Assembly (NCBI RefSeq): GCF_965638725.1
Contig: NC_134961.1
Span: 4,990,641 to 5,054,640 of the forward strand
Reading direction: 5' to 3'
DNA length: 64,000 bases
Source: Aptenodytes patagonicus
Taxonomy: Eukaryota; Chordata; Aves; Sphenisciformes; Spheniscidae
Of this stretch, positions 43,101 through 58,100 are shown one piece after another. The position numbers were made by a program, and so were the translations under genes. Within the stretch, counting starts at the first letter, position 1, and each line of letters opens with the position of its first letter. The notes beneath the pieces are model-generated. The model saw only the letters and a list, made by a program, of their open reading frames with translations. It was not told the DNA's origin and searched no databases.

Positions 43101-46100
43101 CCACTGTTTAAATACAACTTCTTGTATACAAATAGGTTTTTCCAGGCCCTGTACACATGACATTACTGTGACTCAACAGGAGTATTTGAACATATCTTTT
43201 AATAGCTCATGTCCTGCATAAAAGTTACTATGCTAAACTATATTTAGTGTTTCTTCAAACCACTTGGCAATCTATAAGGCATAAGTTGGAATTGGTGTTA
43301 TTGTAACATAATTATTACATTAAAGCAAGTTATGTTAAAATGACTATTATTGAATGCTTGTGTACAGTAAGGAGCTACCTACATTCAACCAATATAACGT
43401 TAACCCTACAATGCCATTCAATGTCAAAGAAATACTTCTTTAATGCTTTTCTAGTCCTCGTGTGGGGGAAAAAAAAAATAGAGTATGACCCCAGTAATTG
43501 AAAATTTCTGGCTCACCCAAACATCCTTTTAAAAAAAGTTAAACGTGATAAGCATTATTTACGTGGAGTGATTGTTGTCATTGGTAAAGATATTTGAAAA
43601 AGTGGTAAACTACATTGAAATATATTCATATTTATGGGCAGGGGGAGCAATCTGCTTTGTGTTTGGTCTTTTAGGTTGGCATTTGTCTACATCTGAGTAC
43701 TCATGAAAAGAAAAATAAAAATCTCATTTCAGTGTTTATAACGGTTATCTTAAACATTTCCTGTTTATCTCCAAATGAAGTTCGAGGTCTCTTTAATTAG
43801 AAAATTGACTTAGATCTTTCTGGATGGGAGATTAATTCAATGACAGGTTTAAAGAGTCTGAGTAGATTGAATTAGGGAAGATCTGTTTTCCTGAACATGT
43901 GTAGACTTTTGGACTTCACGTAGCTAACTGTCAAGGACTGACTGAAATAAAATGTGTGCAAATGCTAAAGCACTCGTATACTAATAGCAAAGGGAATGCA
44001 TTATCTAAACATCTGCGCGTTAGTAGTTTGGCTGTTGAACAGGCAGAGCAAGGAGGCAGTAAGCTTTATATTGACTGAAACACTGGAGTTGGCACATACA
44101 GCTGCATAAACTTTTCACTACCTCTTAGCCACTTCTGTGCTACTGTACAGGCTGTGCAGAAGCGCAAAACTTTGCAAAATGGTGTTTCCATCTGAGATGT
44201 AAGCAAGAAAAGCACTAACAGTCACCCCTTTAACGCTGCCTCTCAGCCTCAGCAGTATCAACAAAGTTTCTTGGTATCTGCATATTTATCTATTTCCTGC
44301 ACCCTTTGGGGAAAACTGACACAATGTAATGCGTTGTGCAGCTCGGGAATCTGATTTTTCTAACAGTACAAACTTCCAATTATAGAAAAACATGCAGCTA
44401 TTATGTTTTCAGTTTGGGGCTGCTTCTTGTGGTAAGACTTGGCACTCGTCTGTGTATTTGCGACTGCCATTAACGCAGCAACAAATGGAATAGCTTGTGG
44501 ATATAAATGGTGTCCAAGCTGTGGTCTAGATTCAATTTTGTAAGCATGTCTGTTAATCACGTTGATCCATGTACCCTTCAAAGTGGATTGCTAAGCCAAA
44601 GGAAAAATTACCTGAATTTACCTACGTTAAGGGCTTTGTAGTGACTTTCTTCAATTGTTCTGTCTCAGTAGTCAGCAGCTGAGCTGGTGAGGTCTGTCAG
44701 GCTGAACGCCTGCTGCCGCCAGTGAGAAGGGGTATTGCTGCGCTGGAACCCCTGGTACGAAGAGGGGTTTTGTCTTGTGAACAGATGGTCAGAAAATAAG
44801 GGAGTGTATTCTGGCCTCCTTTTAGGTGTTCCCTCTAAGTTTTGTAAAGGCAATTAGTTTATCAGTACCTCTTAATTCCTCAGGGACCAAGATGATCTCG
44901 TGTTGGTTTAAAGTCTAGGTCATTAAGAATCCTTAAGATTATAAACTGTTAAGAAATTACGTTGTGTTTGTAAGAAGCTTACTTCTCTGCAGAAGTTGTT
45001 CCCTGCGTGTAATGCTGTGCTCTTAGTGCATTGCAGTACGGTGTTTTCCAGAAAACCACTGTATTAAACTTTCTAGATACAACTGCAACACGGAGTAGTG
45101 CTCTTACAAGGGCAGCAATAGGTTTTAAAGCAATGAGTAAGTATTCGCTCAGCCCTCAGTTTAAAAAGCCTCGTCACTTGTGATCCGATTCCAGACCACA
45201 TGAAAACCTAGGAATGCCTTGACTGGCCTGCCTCTGCCTTGCCCAGCGTCCAGTGGCCAGAAGCGGATGACGTGGGGAGGGTGCGAGGCTGAGATATCCC
45301 CTGGTATTTCCCACGCGTGCTCTCACGGCCGCCAGCTGTGTCTGTCTGAGGAGCTTCCTGAGCCAGAGGTGGCTTCTGTGTGGCTGATGTCTGCTAGCAC
45401 CAGGCTTGTGGTGGTCCGTGCGCTGGCTGCGCCACCATTGCTAACGCAGAGCTCCACCTTACCAAACAGCTGAAGAATGTGTTAAAGCTGTAGTCTGCTC
45501 CCCTGCTTCTCTGGAAGTCCAAATTTTGATAGTTTCGACTGTTTGTTTTCACAAGTGAAGTCGTGTGGGAGAGAAACATGTTTCTCAGTGCCTGCAGCAT
45601 GTAAGAATGAGCTCCTAGGTGCGTTACCTTATTTTCCTGAGCAGTGGGTGCTTCGAGGGCAGGTGAAGCTTCAGGTATTTTGCTTCCCCTTAACAGATGC
45701 AGAAAATGCCTTTCAAACCTATACAGAAATTTCTGGTATTCGGTGGTGAAGAATGATTTGTTTTGGTTGTGCTAAATTTTGTTGACTTGAAGATACCTTA
45801 ATAAAACGCTGTGTTCTGGTAGAGAGCTAGCTAAAGCCTGTTGGTTAGAAGAAAAAAAGGTATTATATAACTTTGTGGCAGACTTGTGTGTCAACTGCTG
45901 AGTGGGCAGGGTGTAAAATACTTGAGATTTTTGTTGCAGAAAAAGAAATTAAAAGACTCCAAACTCAGGGATTTGGGAAATATTAATTGCCTTCTTGCGT
46001 GTGTGTCCTCATCGCCTTTGGCTCTGTTCATCATGCTGCTGCTTGATGAAACAGATCAGAGGACTGATAAAATACTCGCAATAGACAGACGGATACCGTA

Positions 46101-49100
46101 GGATCTGTTGTAGCTGGATCGTCTTGGGCTTCCTGTTTTGCCGGGGGGTCAGGACTGCGCAGCAGGGGTGAAGGGAGCATCTGCCTCAGCAAAGCACAGT
46201 CTTGTGTTGCCTTAAAATGATGAACAAAATGTCATTTTTCTGTGCAGAGATGGTTTCTCGGGTGGTTTCACAAGGTTTTGAAGGGTCTAGGATACCAAAC
46301 CTGGTGTGCTGTGCTTGTGTCACGGCCCGTAACCGGAGCCTGAGTCGCCATCCCCGGCCGGACCTGTGTGGCTGCCTGGGTTGAAGCACCACAGGGAAGC
46401 AGAGGAGGCTAAAAGAGCGGGAGAGGGTATATCGAACAGGGGTGTTAGGTGCATCCAAGGTGGAAGCTTTGGTATCTGACGTAACAGCAGAGTAGTGAAG
46501 GTAAAAATATACTTGAATCTGCTATAGTGACAGCTGTTCAGCTAAACTGTCGGCTGTGCACCTGCACTCTGGAGGTGGAGTCCAACTCTTCTGATATTTA
46601 TTCATATAAACAAAATAATCTTATTACCCTCTTTGTGGATGAAGCTGCGATTTCTTGATTCTAGCTTGATCTGATGGTGCTTCTTTAGAGCAAATAATAT
46701 CAGGTTATGCCCAGAGTCAAAATCCTAAAATAGTAATGATTTAACCTGCTAAAAGAGCTAGAAGTGATCTAACAAGCTGTTTCAACCTGATGCTGTAATG
46801 TAATACACTTGGGATTTATGAAAGCAAATGTATTTCTTAGATACTTGCATGGTATTTTTAGATTCGTTAGTGATAATGGATCAGATACTGTGGTAATGTA
46901 ACCAGAGCTGCTCGAGAGGTATTAGCAAATGATGAAATGCCAAATACATATGATCTTTTTAGGATGTGGTTAAATGAAAAGTGTCTTAGTGTGCTAGAAA
47001 TGTTTTCTGATATTATGCACAGCTTCCAGAAAGAAAGGTTTCATGACTTCTGAAAAGTAGCTCTATTTTTTTGGTGCTTTAGGAGAACCTCCAGCCCACT
47101 GTGCTCGGTCCAATGCAAGGCGGCAATTAGCTGTTGCCCGTTTGCCATGGCATGGCTCTGATCTGAAACCTATGGGAGTTTAATAATGCAAATTACTCTG
47201 GGTAAGGTATGGATGATCTCCGGTAATTCAGAACCAAGTAGCTTCACAGCAGTCAATGGTGACGTATCAAGTGATTTTAACAGACAACTGTGCTTTTGAT
47301 TACCTCATTTTTTTCAGGGCTGCTTGATTGTTATAGGTACCGGCCTTGAAAGCAAGGCTAAATTTGATCCTCGTTGACACTGTCGTGCTTAAAGCAGCAC
47401 TTGATGTCTAGACAAGAAAAAAATAGGGAACTTTCGAGTATCCTTTTTATCTGCAACATTGCTTTGTTGACTGAATTAGAACACTTTGGTTAAAATTTAT
47501 CCCTTAGGAACCAAATAGCCTTAAAAGCTTTGAGTTTGTAATGGCTATTCCGTTGCTGATAAAAGCATGTCAGCATAGTCGTGCATCTTATGCTTGGACA
47601 ATCCTGCTGTCTCAACAGGAAACGAGCTTTCATAAATACACGCCAGCTGGGTGAGGTCACAAGTTCTTCTCCTAAGTGAGGTGGAGCCTTTTTTTCCTTG
47701 ACACAGATTGTTTTCTTGTGAAGTTAATTGCATTGCAAAATGACAGGCACATCCTGGAGTGACTGCAGCAGAGTGAATCAAAGAGCCAGGGGATCTGCAA
47801 AAAATGAGTATGCAAAGTATCCAAATCAGTTTCGGCTGAGAAGGATCAATAAAGGAGGAGTTTCTTCCTTCTGTCTTAGAAGTTATCCCGTGCCAGAAAT
47901 TGCTGGACTGAGATTTTTGTATAAATATATTTGTTGGCTATATTGCATATTTCTCAAGATCCAATGACACTTCCAGAGTGAAAATTAGTAAAAGGAAAAC
48001 TGGTAACTTGTACAGCTGAGCGTTGCACAGAAAAGGGAGGTCATTGCTGAGAGCTGTTAATGCTGTTGGAGCATGCCACTTGTGGCATGCACATGCACAC
48101 ACGTCCTTGGTGACAGAGGTAAGGCTACAAAAAACTGCTTTAGCCAGGAATGGGAAAATGAAGTTATAAGGTTGGCCCTTTTTCAGAAGATAAATTGCCT
48201 TGTATGCAGACTGGAGGGTTATGGCTGTGATACGGCTTTGAAAAGTACAGCAGTTTATTCAAATGCCAACTTTTTTTGGCATCTATGAACTAATTATCAA
48301 GCAATCGATAGGAAATGTTAATCCACCTGATTAAAAGTTCTGTTTTCTGTAGAAAATGAAGGGAAGATGGAAAGCTAACATTTTCATACAGAAAAATAAA
48401 TGTATGAGCTAAACTCTTGCAGCTTCTATTTCAGTCTAACGTTTAACTGGTTTGTCTTGCTGTAAGCCGATTTAATACGCAGATTAAGTGTTCTGATCTG
48501 ATTTTTTTTTTGTAGGAATGGAACAGTAGGATAAAGTAATCCTGGTTTCGTAACAGTAGGTCCAAGTGTGTGTTGAAGTGCAGTACAGGCTAATAAGCCT
48601 TGATAAGACCATTAGTCCGAGGCTCATATTTCCTTCTCAGAAATCTAGTGATAGAGTTAACTTTCGGTTTCATGCTAGAACAGCAAAAAGCATTGTGTGC
48701 AACACATGGCAGGGCAGTAATGGCATAGTTCTGCATGTTATACACATTAATATGGTCTTGTATACACTGTATCTAAGCAACATAAAAACAGATGTCTATA
48801 TCCAGTGCCGCAAAACCCAGTAATGGGATGAGTCGTCTCAGTTGCGGGCTAATTGTCAGACTCAGCTCAGAAACTCGCTTTCCTGTTGGCGAAACATAAT
48901 AAAGGGTTCAGCCATTAATTGTTAATCACGGCTACTGATCAGAAAATCAGTGCAAAGGCTTCACTGTGAAATAGTAGGCATAAAGAATAATCCCTGTTTT
49001 GTCACTAGCCTGTTAGTCAATTTTATATAGCCTCAGGTCCCTGAATTCCCTTATACTTTTTTACTGTTACTTCAAAGCTTTCAACTCCTTTTTGCATTTA

Positions 49101-52100
49101 GTTTCTATTCCTACTTCATTGTTCTGCCTTTTCTGTGTTTCCTTGTTTTGCTTTTTGTGTTGATTCAGTTTGGTTCCTTTTCAGAGGCTTTCTCTAGCCA
49201 GTTTTGTGAATCCCTGAACTTAAAATAGACCTGTCTGGACAGTACATTAATTTAAGAACAGTGTTACCTTTGGCGAAATGTTCATTTTTGGATTGGAGTT
49301 TTTTGACACTCGTGCAAGATAATAAGCCGAAATGTCCTGCCAAAGTGCAAAAAAGCAAAGAAATATGCAAAAAACGCCCAGGGTTTTTTTTTAGCAGTTC
49401 AGTGTATTTTGCTCATTCCTGTATTGCATATTTTTCCTGTTCAAACATGTCTGCACTGTAAAAGGTTTGTCTTTGCAAAAGATAGTACTGCTTCTTAGAG
49501 TCTTTTCCAATGATTGACAATGTAGGACTTCTGGTAAAAGAAATCATAAAATTTAAAAATGTCTTGAGTTAGTGGGCAGTCCACCTGCTTTGTGGCTAGA
49601 ATGGAAAGTAGTGTCTTGTTTGAAAGTTCAGGATATATTTGAGGGGTTTTGGAGGGTGGTTTTTTTTTTCCTTCTTTCCTGAAATGTGTAGGAGTTCTCA
49701 TGTCAGCAGGTGGTTTGGCAAGGGGACTGGTCCTTGCCTAAAACTAAAAGCTGCCAAACCCACATGTAGGAAATTCATGAGCCGTCCTCTTATCCAGAAC
49801 CATCAGCTGCTGCCTTAACTCTGTGGTCAGGGGGTACAACCGCATCATGCTTTGCAGCAGTGCCCTGTCTGCCAAGCGCTGATTCCCTAGCTGCCTTTCT
49901 GTTTATTCCCACCCCTTCTTTGTGCTTGCACGTGTGGTCTTGGCGGTGAAGTTAATCTGACTGAAAAATGGGGATTTTCTTCCAACCAGGTTGGTTTGCA
50001 GCCAGGTCAGTCCTTTGAGCTGTTGACTAGTGGAGATGCTTGTGCCGGGCAAAGGGAGATGCGAGCAGCCAGGGATGGTAGGAGGGAGGACGCAACAACT
50101 TTTTTCAGCAGCTCTGCCAGCTGATGTCACCTCAGTGTTAACGGAATGTTGGCCCCAGGGTGCAGTTTCATGATCAGCTTAAGCTGATCTTAAGTAGCTG
50201 CTGTTGCTAAAAGGGACAGACTTCCCCTCTCCCTGCCCAGCCTGCACTGGTGCCAGCTCCCCTGCCCGGGGAGGGGGAGTGGTGCAGCCATGGGGTGGCC
50301 TGGGGAGGGGGCCAAGACAACTGGAAACCAGTAATTTCTTTTATTGGACGTCATTCCAGTCCGAGCTGCCTGTGACTGCTACTGATGCAGGGGAGGGATG
50401 CAAGGACCAGGGATCTGTACCTGAAGTTCGGGGAAGGGGGACTGCCTCGGGCAGGACTCTTGAAAGGAGAAAGGTTGTAGGGAAGCGTGTGAACGAGGAA
50501 TCCAATGTTTGCTCCTTGTCGTGGGTTTGATTTGATGGTGACTCCAGCTGGCACAAATTCAGGCTGCTGTGGAGGGACAGGGTGAGCAGCTCTGGAGAGC
50601 CGGCCTGGGGAAGGGAGGTGGCTGCAGGCCGATTTTATTGCTGTGGTTTGGCCAGGTTGATTTTCAACTAGACCTAGTTCTCTGGAGTGACTCTGGTTGT
50701 GAGTGCTGCTAGAGCACAAAGGTGGCAGGGGGAATTCCCATTTTGGCAGCAGCAACGTTTATGTTGGCATACAGGGACTGTAAAATTGCACCTTAGATTA
50801 AGGAATAACAAATTCAATTATTATTTAGGTTGCTTTCTGCTCTACTGCTCTACTGTCTCTCATATCAACATATAACACACCTGTTAGTGCCCAGCTAACT
50901 TTAGATAAAATTACTCTACATAAGTAGAAGAAAAGGTTGTTGCTTGCTTGGAGGAGGGAAGGGCCTTGTGTGAAAATAAACTTTTTAATGTAAATAAATA
51001 CTGGGCAGTTAAATATTAAAAACAGTTCTTTACCAAGATATTGTGTAAGAGTGTTTGTACACCTTTTTTCATAAATTATATTAACTGACATGTTTGGAAA
51101 GTTCAAGTTCTGTAGTAACATTAAGTAGAGTGCACTTAGCATGAGAAATGTATATTGTAATACTTAAAGGGGAGAAAGCAAGGCATAGAAAATACATTAT
51201 GATTTGATAGGTTTAGAAAGTTTCTTGTGTAGCTTAGCTTTGTCTCAGATTACTTTTTTTTTTTAATCACTGATTTGTGACAGCTTGACATAGCAGTTCT
51301 TTGGAAAAAACATGACCGCTGGTAGATTTCACCCTGACTGGATTTAAGCATTTAGAATTTTAATCCCCTACAGCAGTGCTTTGCATTTCCTTCTGAAGGT
51401 ATTAATACTTTCACAAATCAAAAGCACTTTTTTAAAAGAAGCCACACTTTGTTATATTGGCCTAACATACGCTGTGAGTGGAGGTTTGGTTTTTTTGAAA
51501 GTGGAAAAGAACACAGGGAGAGCTTTACTAGCTAAAACTGTTCATCGTATGAAATAGTAGGTTAGCAGTATTTGATTTGCTGGGACAGTAGTCAGCTGGA
51601 AGGACTTAATTGTAAATTTTTATTTGTATCCAGAAGTTTAAAAGCTATCAGACTCATCAAAGACTCCTCACTGAAACATTGCTTCCTCCATCAAACAAAA
51701 TTGCCTTAAATCTGGTTTTGCATTTAAACCACAATTGTATTTTACTATCTAGAAAGTTCAATTTACATTCATCTCTAATTTGTAGTGCATGTGGCTCAAA
51801 ATTATCTACCTGGATTTGTTACATAGACTTAACTGTTTGAACAGTATTTTCTTCTCAAACTGCACCATATTTGGTTTAATTCTCAATATTTGATACTACA
51901 AACGTATATTTTACAAGGAGGGGGTTGGAGTTCTGAAGGGCAGTGCAGGGCCTCGCTGCAGTGACTGTACCTCCGAGAGTGGCCCTAAAATAGGATTTGG
52001 CTTGAGCCGCGGTTGTTCTAAATAGCTAAATTTACTGCGTCGCTTGGGAGAGGAGCCTTGGATCCATTTCACTTACGAAGGAATTTCAGATCCCCTAATG

Positions 52101-55100
52101 CGAACAGTCTGTCATGGGTTTCCCTGCAACTGCAAAGGAACAGTCTGCTTTCTTTCCAAGATGATTATCTTTCTAAAGCCTGGTCTGCCTTTAATTAGAG
52201 CGGGCAGGCTTCATTCTTCAACATCGGATGGCTGCGATTATAGAAGAGATCAAAGTTGCAGCTTTTAGATTGAGTGACCAAGCGAAGTTTGATGGAGGAA
52301 CTCAATGGAGAAAGGAAGACAAAGGAGCAGAAATCTTCATCCGTTTATTGAAGGCTGAACTGTAGTTTTGCAGTCCTGGGGTTCTGAAGATAAAGATCTC
52401 GAATAATGAAATATTTTGGTGCCTTGGAGGTGATGCACTGTTTTTTAAAAGCACTTCCTGCATGGGTCAAAATTCATGACCTGAGCATCACTTTAGTTTG
52501 AAAACTGGTTCTGTGCCAAGGGCCTTCCATAGGAAGTGAGCTGGTGGGTTATCTCCTCCGACACAGCAGCCTTTGGTGTGATTTCTGCCACTAAAGCATC
52601 CGTGGTCACCAGATCTACGATGAAAGCAATTTTAATACTTGTGCAGAAGTTTACATTGTTAATTTGAGTGAAAAAACAGGGATAGTAGGCAAACTTGAAG
52701 TCTTACTGGTGACTGGTTGTAAGCAGTGTTCACTAAATACTAAGTAGATATTGAAAATGGTGACTATCACCTGACAGTCGTTCTGACATGATTTTAAAAT
52801 GTTCAAAAATAACTCTCAGCATATTGATACTTACCTTGGGTCATGCTAGTTTTTTTTTTTTTTAAATTCAACCGCACTGAGGATCCCAGTTCGTCACTTT
52901 ACTTTCAGTGTGAGTGCTGGGGGTTTTTATGGTGCAGAGTCGAAACGGGATTAATCTGGGGCTTGTGTGACATAATGAACTTGGTTTCTGTGGTGAGAAA
53001 TGTACTTGGCCAAACATGTTTCTGCTCTGGCTTGTCTTCAAAATGCTGTGCAGGTGAAACCAAACTCCTACAGTATATCCACAAAGCCGAGTATTGCCAC
53101 AGGCTGCCAAAGGAAGCAAAATAAATCCTTCGTAATAAAGTGGTTTTGAAAAGTGACCTTTAATATATGCGTTTATGAAGGCCACAATTGTAGGATTTTT
53201 GCTTTCCAATTGCACAGAAAGATCCTTTAATGTGTTAAAGATCTCTGCTTCTGAAAAGCATATAGAAATGCAGAATCTGGGTAGAATATGGGGAATGAGA
53301 AATGTGTATGTTACAACCTGTATTTTAAATTCTAGTTCAGGTAAGGAGCCTTTGTGTGAGCCTGGCTGCCCGGGAGGAGGAAGGAGCAGGGAAAACCTTG
53401 TCAGGTTCTTCTGAGCTGGAAAACAAGAGGTTCCCTGCATCACCTTGATTTCTTGAAGTCAAAACCAAGTAAAAATTAAGGAAGATACTGCCATAAACAA
53501 TGATGTACTTCACATTTGGATTCTGACTGCAGCAATCACTTTAAGTGTACGGTAAATGGCACTCGGGAGTCACTTCTCCTGCATCCTTATTGAAAAGGCA
53601 TCATTGAGTTTGTCTCTGGTCTTGTACAGCTGTTTCAGCTCTTTCCCCTGATTGAAATTTTCATTTAGTTTTAAAATGATTTGATGTGTTTACTAATTAG
53701 GTTCCATATACTTAGATTATAAAATATAGGGTTCACCCAGCTTAAAAGGGAAGCCTCTTGCTGGAATTTAGCACAGGGTCGAATGGGTAAAAGTCAGCTG
53801 GTGTAATCCTTTAAGTCATGTTTTCTATGAAGTCTGTCTTAGTGGGTGTTAAAAAAGCAAACCTTTTAGAAGGGAAATTGTCATCTAATTCTGGATTCCT
53901 TGTTTTGGAACAGAGCTGCTGATTCTTTCATTTTTCCTGGCAGCAAATCCTGCCTATTGTATGTGGAAAGCAGGCAGAATGTGCTGCCAGCCCAGCGCCC
54001 GGCAAAGGTGCTCTGAAGTGTTAACTCGCCAGCAAAGCTAATCTGGTTACTCTTGGTAACAAACAAATGCTTTGTTTAAGGAAAATCAAACAGCAGGGAG
54101 GGCTAGCTTTAATTTTGTCTCATGTTGCGGGTGGATGTCTCCTTGCTTCCGCTGAAATCTTTCCAGACTTCAGGAACGCGGACTTGTTGTTTCGTCATGA
54201 AGCAAACTGCCCTCCCGTGGCATCACCTACCGCCAGCTCCACCTCCCATCCGCAGTGCGTGAGTCAAGGTTTCTGTTTCCACTTTGACATTTGAACTGAG
54301 TCACTTGTACTGTTGTGAATGTCCAAGTTTTTATGGCTCTTCGTGTCAGGTCTGCTCATGTTCCTTCCTTGTTACCCTTTCAGGGGTGTAAATTTCTACT
54401 GGCTTTGTGGCTTTGACCTGCTTTGGAGATCAGCCCCTGGGTCAGGACTGATGCCCTGGTGGTGGACAGGACCCTGCTGTGAAGCCAGTGTGATCTCAAA
54501 TATTGTTTAGATGAAGCTGCTTTTTTTTTTTTTTTTTAAATCTCCAGTGCTGGTTTAACAGAGAGCCTTTCGATTTTATACATGGCAATGTAAATTCTTT
54601 CCCCGTGGAATATAAACACTTTTATCTCAGGAATTCTCATCTGCTGTTTCCAGATGTACAGAGAAGACTTCTGGCCTGGAAGTGTGAAGGAACTGTAAAA
54701 TGAAAAAGTGAGTGGGGCAGTTTTAAACCTGTGGGGTAGAGAGCTGTTCTGCCCACCCTGCTCACAGCTGAGCCAGGCAGTAAGCTGCAGCAGAGCCCTG
54801 CATGCTGCGCTGTGTTTCAGGCTGTGCTGAAGGGCCTTTCTGGAAAGAAGGAAAGAAATAAAATGAATGATACTATAAAACACTTAGAGAGGAGGCCAAT
54901 TGGGGGCACATGCAATACGTTTTTAAAATGTCACAGCAAGATAAGGTATTGTAATTAACGTGTTTAGAATAAAAAATACAGTCTTTCCACTCCCAAACCT
55001 CTTGGTTTTTTGCTTGGCGTGAGTTAAGGCAATTACTTCTGGCCATGCCATCCCCAAACAGAAAATGGCACCAGCATTTATGTGGCATGACATATTTCAT

Positions 55101-58100
55101 GTTAAGTACACTATGTGCTGGCTTAAAAAGAAAACAAAAATTCTTTGGTTTTTGGCAAAATTTTGGCAAATTGATTTAGAAGAATCAATTTGGCAACAAA
55201 AAATTTGTTGAAAATTAGTTTCTCAGTGTTGCGGTATCAGAAAGTGAAAAGCCAGCTCTGCTCAGGTTTTTTGGCTGTCTTTGAAGAATCTGACATTCAC
55301 CAACTGAGCCATACTCGGCCTAACCTGCTCTTTGCTACCTGTTCCCACCCCAGAGCTGTGTCAGCAAGGTTATTTGTCTGAAGGGTGAATTTGGGGAGCT
55401 GATTTGGCTGAAAAGTAGCTGTTTCTGTCAGATTATTTTCGGTCAGCTTGGCTGCCCGAGCTGGCTTACAGCCCGGCTGAACGAATTGTTGTATCAGCGC
55501 AGGAGAGGGAAAGTGAAGAAACGAAGAGCTGCTTTTGCAGCTGCTGCCACCGACAGCAGCTCACGGAGCTCTGCACAGTGGGCAGGATGTTGGGCTAACT
55601 CAGCGTGAAAAGCAGTTTGAAAGTACTGTTTTTACAGAGTTCAGTAGTTTTATCCTCTCTGTTTGTTAAGGGGGTGATTATAGCTGTAACAAATGATTGT
55701 TCGGTTTTGTTTTTAAAATCAGTCTTGTAAAATGCACTGCTGAATTTTAATTGAAAAACTTTGTACTAATTGATTCATGTAAAGGTTCTGGCATCACAGG
55801 TACCCAGCCTAGGTTTGTAGCAGAAAAACCTCACCTTCAGTTCTCAGAAACTTTCCTTTCCCCGGGGGACCAGCTCCGTTCCTGCTGCTAGTCTAGCAGC
55901 TATTTTATGTTAGGCAGCTGAACAGCCTGCGCGCCGCTGCTGCGGTAGGGTGTGATGCCGAGCCCTGTGCGCCGAGTGCGGCGTCCCCCAGGCTGCTGCT
56001 CGTGCTGTGCTCTTTCCCGTCTCGCACAAACACCACCTCTGTCGCCAGAGGTGTCGGGAGGCTCCGGGCTGGGCAGGTCCCTGTTTCCCTGCCACGTGCC
56101 GGCAGATCCCGCCGTTCAGAAGCGCGGGGATGGCTCCTGCACAAACAGCTCCGTCACAAACCGGCATGTTTGGGGCCCCCAGCGCGCGGGAGGGGCTCGG
56201 ACGGCAGGGCGTGCTTTCCCCATTAGTAATGGCTTGGAGGGACCTTGTTTTGCAACTGAGAATTAACTGTTGGGACCGTATTGAGTTTAGCTGCTGGGAA
56301 TGTAAACAGCCATAGCTGCTGTAGTCTGGGCTTCGTAGTCTCAGTTTGGGATGGGCTGTGTTCATGGTATCTCGTGGGGGAGGCTTACAGTGTAGGGTCT
56401 CCAGGCTGGAGGCCAGCTACCAGCACTGCTGGGCTTGATAGAGCCCTTGGGAACGCTCTCTGCAACTAAATGTTCCAATTCTTAATTGGTTCTTGATTCC
56501 AGAAGGATTTCTTCATCACTTCATGCTACTGACTAGATAAGATACAAGTAAGACCTAACAAGGGATAAGAACAGAACTTTTAAGTACCAGTGAAAAAGAG
56601 ATTCTCTTATTTTCTATAAATTTGCTAATTCTCTTAGTCGGCAGAAGGAATTGGCATCCCACGAAGCTGCAGTTAGATGTAAACTTTAAGCTAGTAGTAC
56701 CTGTTATTCAGAGGGAGACAGAAGTACCTTTGGTGCTTTGCTTTTTCCCTGCTCAGTGAGGAGATAGGCTGTGCTGCTATCACAAGGTTGCCTTTTCTGT
56801 TTCATGGTTGTGGTCAGTGAAAAACAATATTATTTAGTGGCTCTTTCTTGGCTTCCTTATTAAAGGTGGAATGTGGGCCTGCAGGAAGGGTGAGGTCTTC
56901 CCTTTTGCATTTCCGAACGTGACATCATCATCAGTGGCTTTTTAAAATCGGTGCTGGCCTGGGGATGCTGTCCTGCTGCCACCGATGACTGGGGAAAACA
57001 TCCCTGACTTCAGAGGAGGAGATCTGGATTTTCAAGTTGTGACTTTAAATCCTTGATAAACCAGTTAGGTGTACAAAAAACGTTTAAGATAAATATATGA
57101 AAATTGTTTTGCACTTCATATAATGATATATAGTCTGCCGGTAACCATATTTTAAATGGAAGCAAACTTCTGCTAGCACGTTACTGAGCTGTCTTTGCTT
57201 TTCACTCAAATATAATTTCCTAGGAAAAAGGAGGGGAAGGAGAAATTATACTTTTGATAAATCTAAAGTTATATGGAAGTTCTATACTGTTTGATGGTTT
57301 TAAATTAATGTTATGGCTAAAGCCGTTCAAAAGCATCCAGTAACTTCATAGTAGTATAATGAAAGGTTCTGTTGAACACAAATATGGAATAGTATTAGAA
57401 AGAACATTGTTTCCTCTAAAAATAATTCCTATAAAATACATTTCGTGATTCCCAATAGGTAAGAGTGAATTTACAAAATCTTCTAGTAATAGAAGATTTC
57501 TAGTAATAGAAGATATAGACTAGATATAAGGAAGAAATTTTTTACACTGAGGGTGGTGAAGCACTGGCCCAGGTTGCCCAGAGAGGTGGTGGATGCCCCA
57601 TCCCTGGAAACATTCAAGGTCAGGTTGGATGGGGCTCTGAGCAACCTGGTCTAGTTGAAGATGTCCCTGCCCACGGCAGGGGGGTTGGACTAGATGACCT
57701 TCAGAGGTCCCTTCCAACCCAAACTATTCTATGATTCTAATTTCATTATTGCTGCATGGGTGGGAAAAAATCTGTGAACTCTCAGTCAATCACTATTCTT
57801 GTGATTATCAGCAGTTCAGTGGTTTTAATGGTGTGTACATATCCAGTTATAAGTACTCTAAATGTTCTTAAAGTTGTCTTGAATTATGCCACTTGAGGTG
57901 GCTGTTTTATTTCCTAAAACTGCCGGTTGGGTTAAGGTTATGTGTTCTCTTCTGGTATGTCAGATCTCCACTTCTGTGGTGTCTGTTTCGTATCACGTCG
58001 ATATGTGTGTCAGCCTCCAGGGTGAATGAACTGCTGAAACGCCTTCGTCTAATCTAACTTTCTCTTACTCTGAGCCAAATTAAGGAGGAGAGAGAGACAC

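Noticed and set aside
50172-50189. 18-bp palindrome as a possible regulatory operator
   Set aside because: Isolated AT-balanced palindromes of this size occur by chance in 64 kb. No second copy or nearby gene start supports a role.
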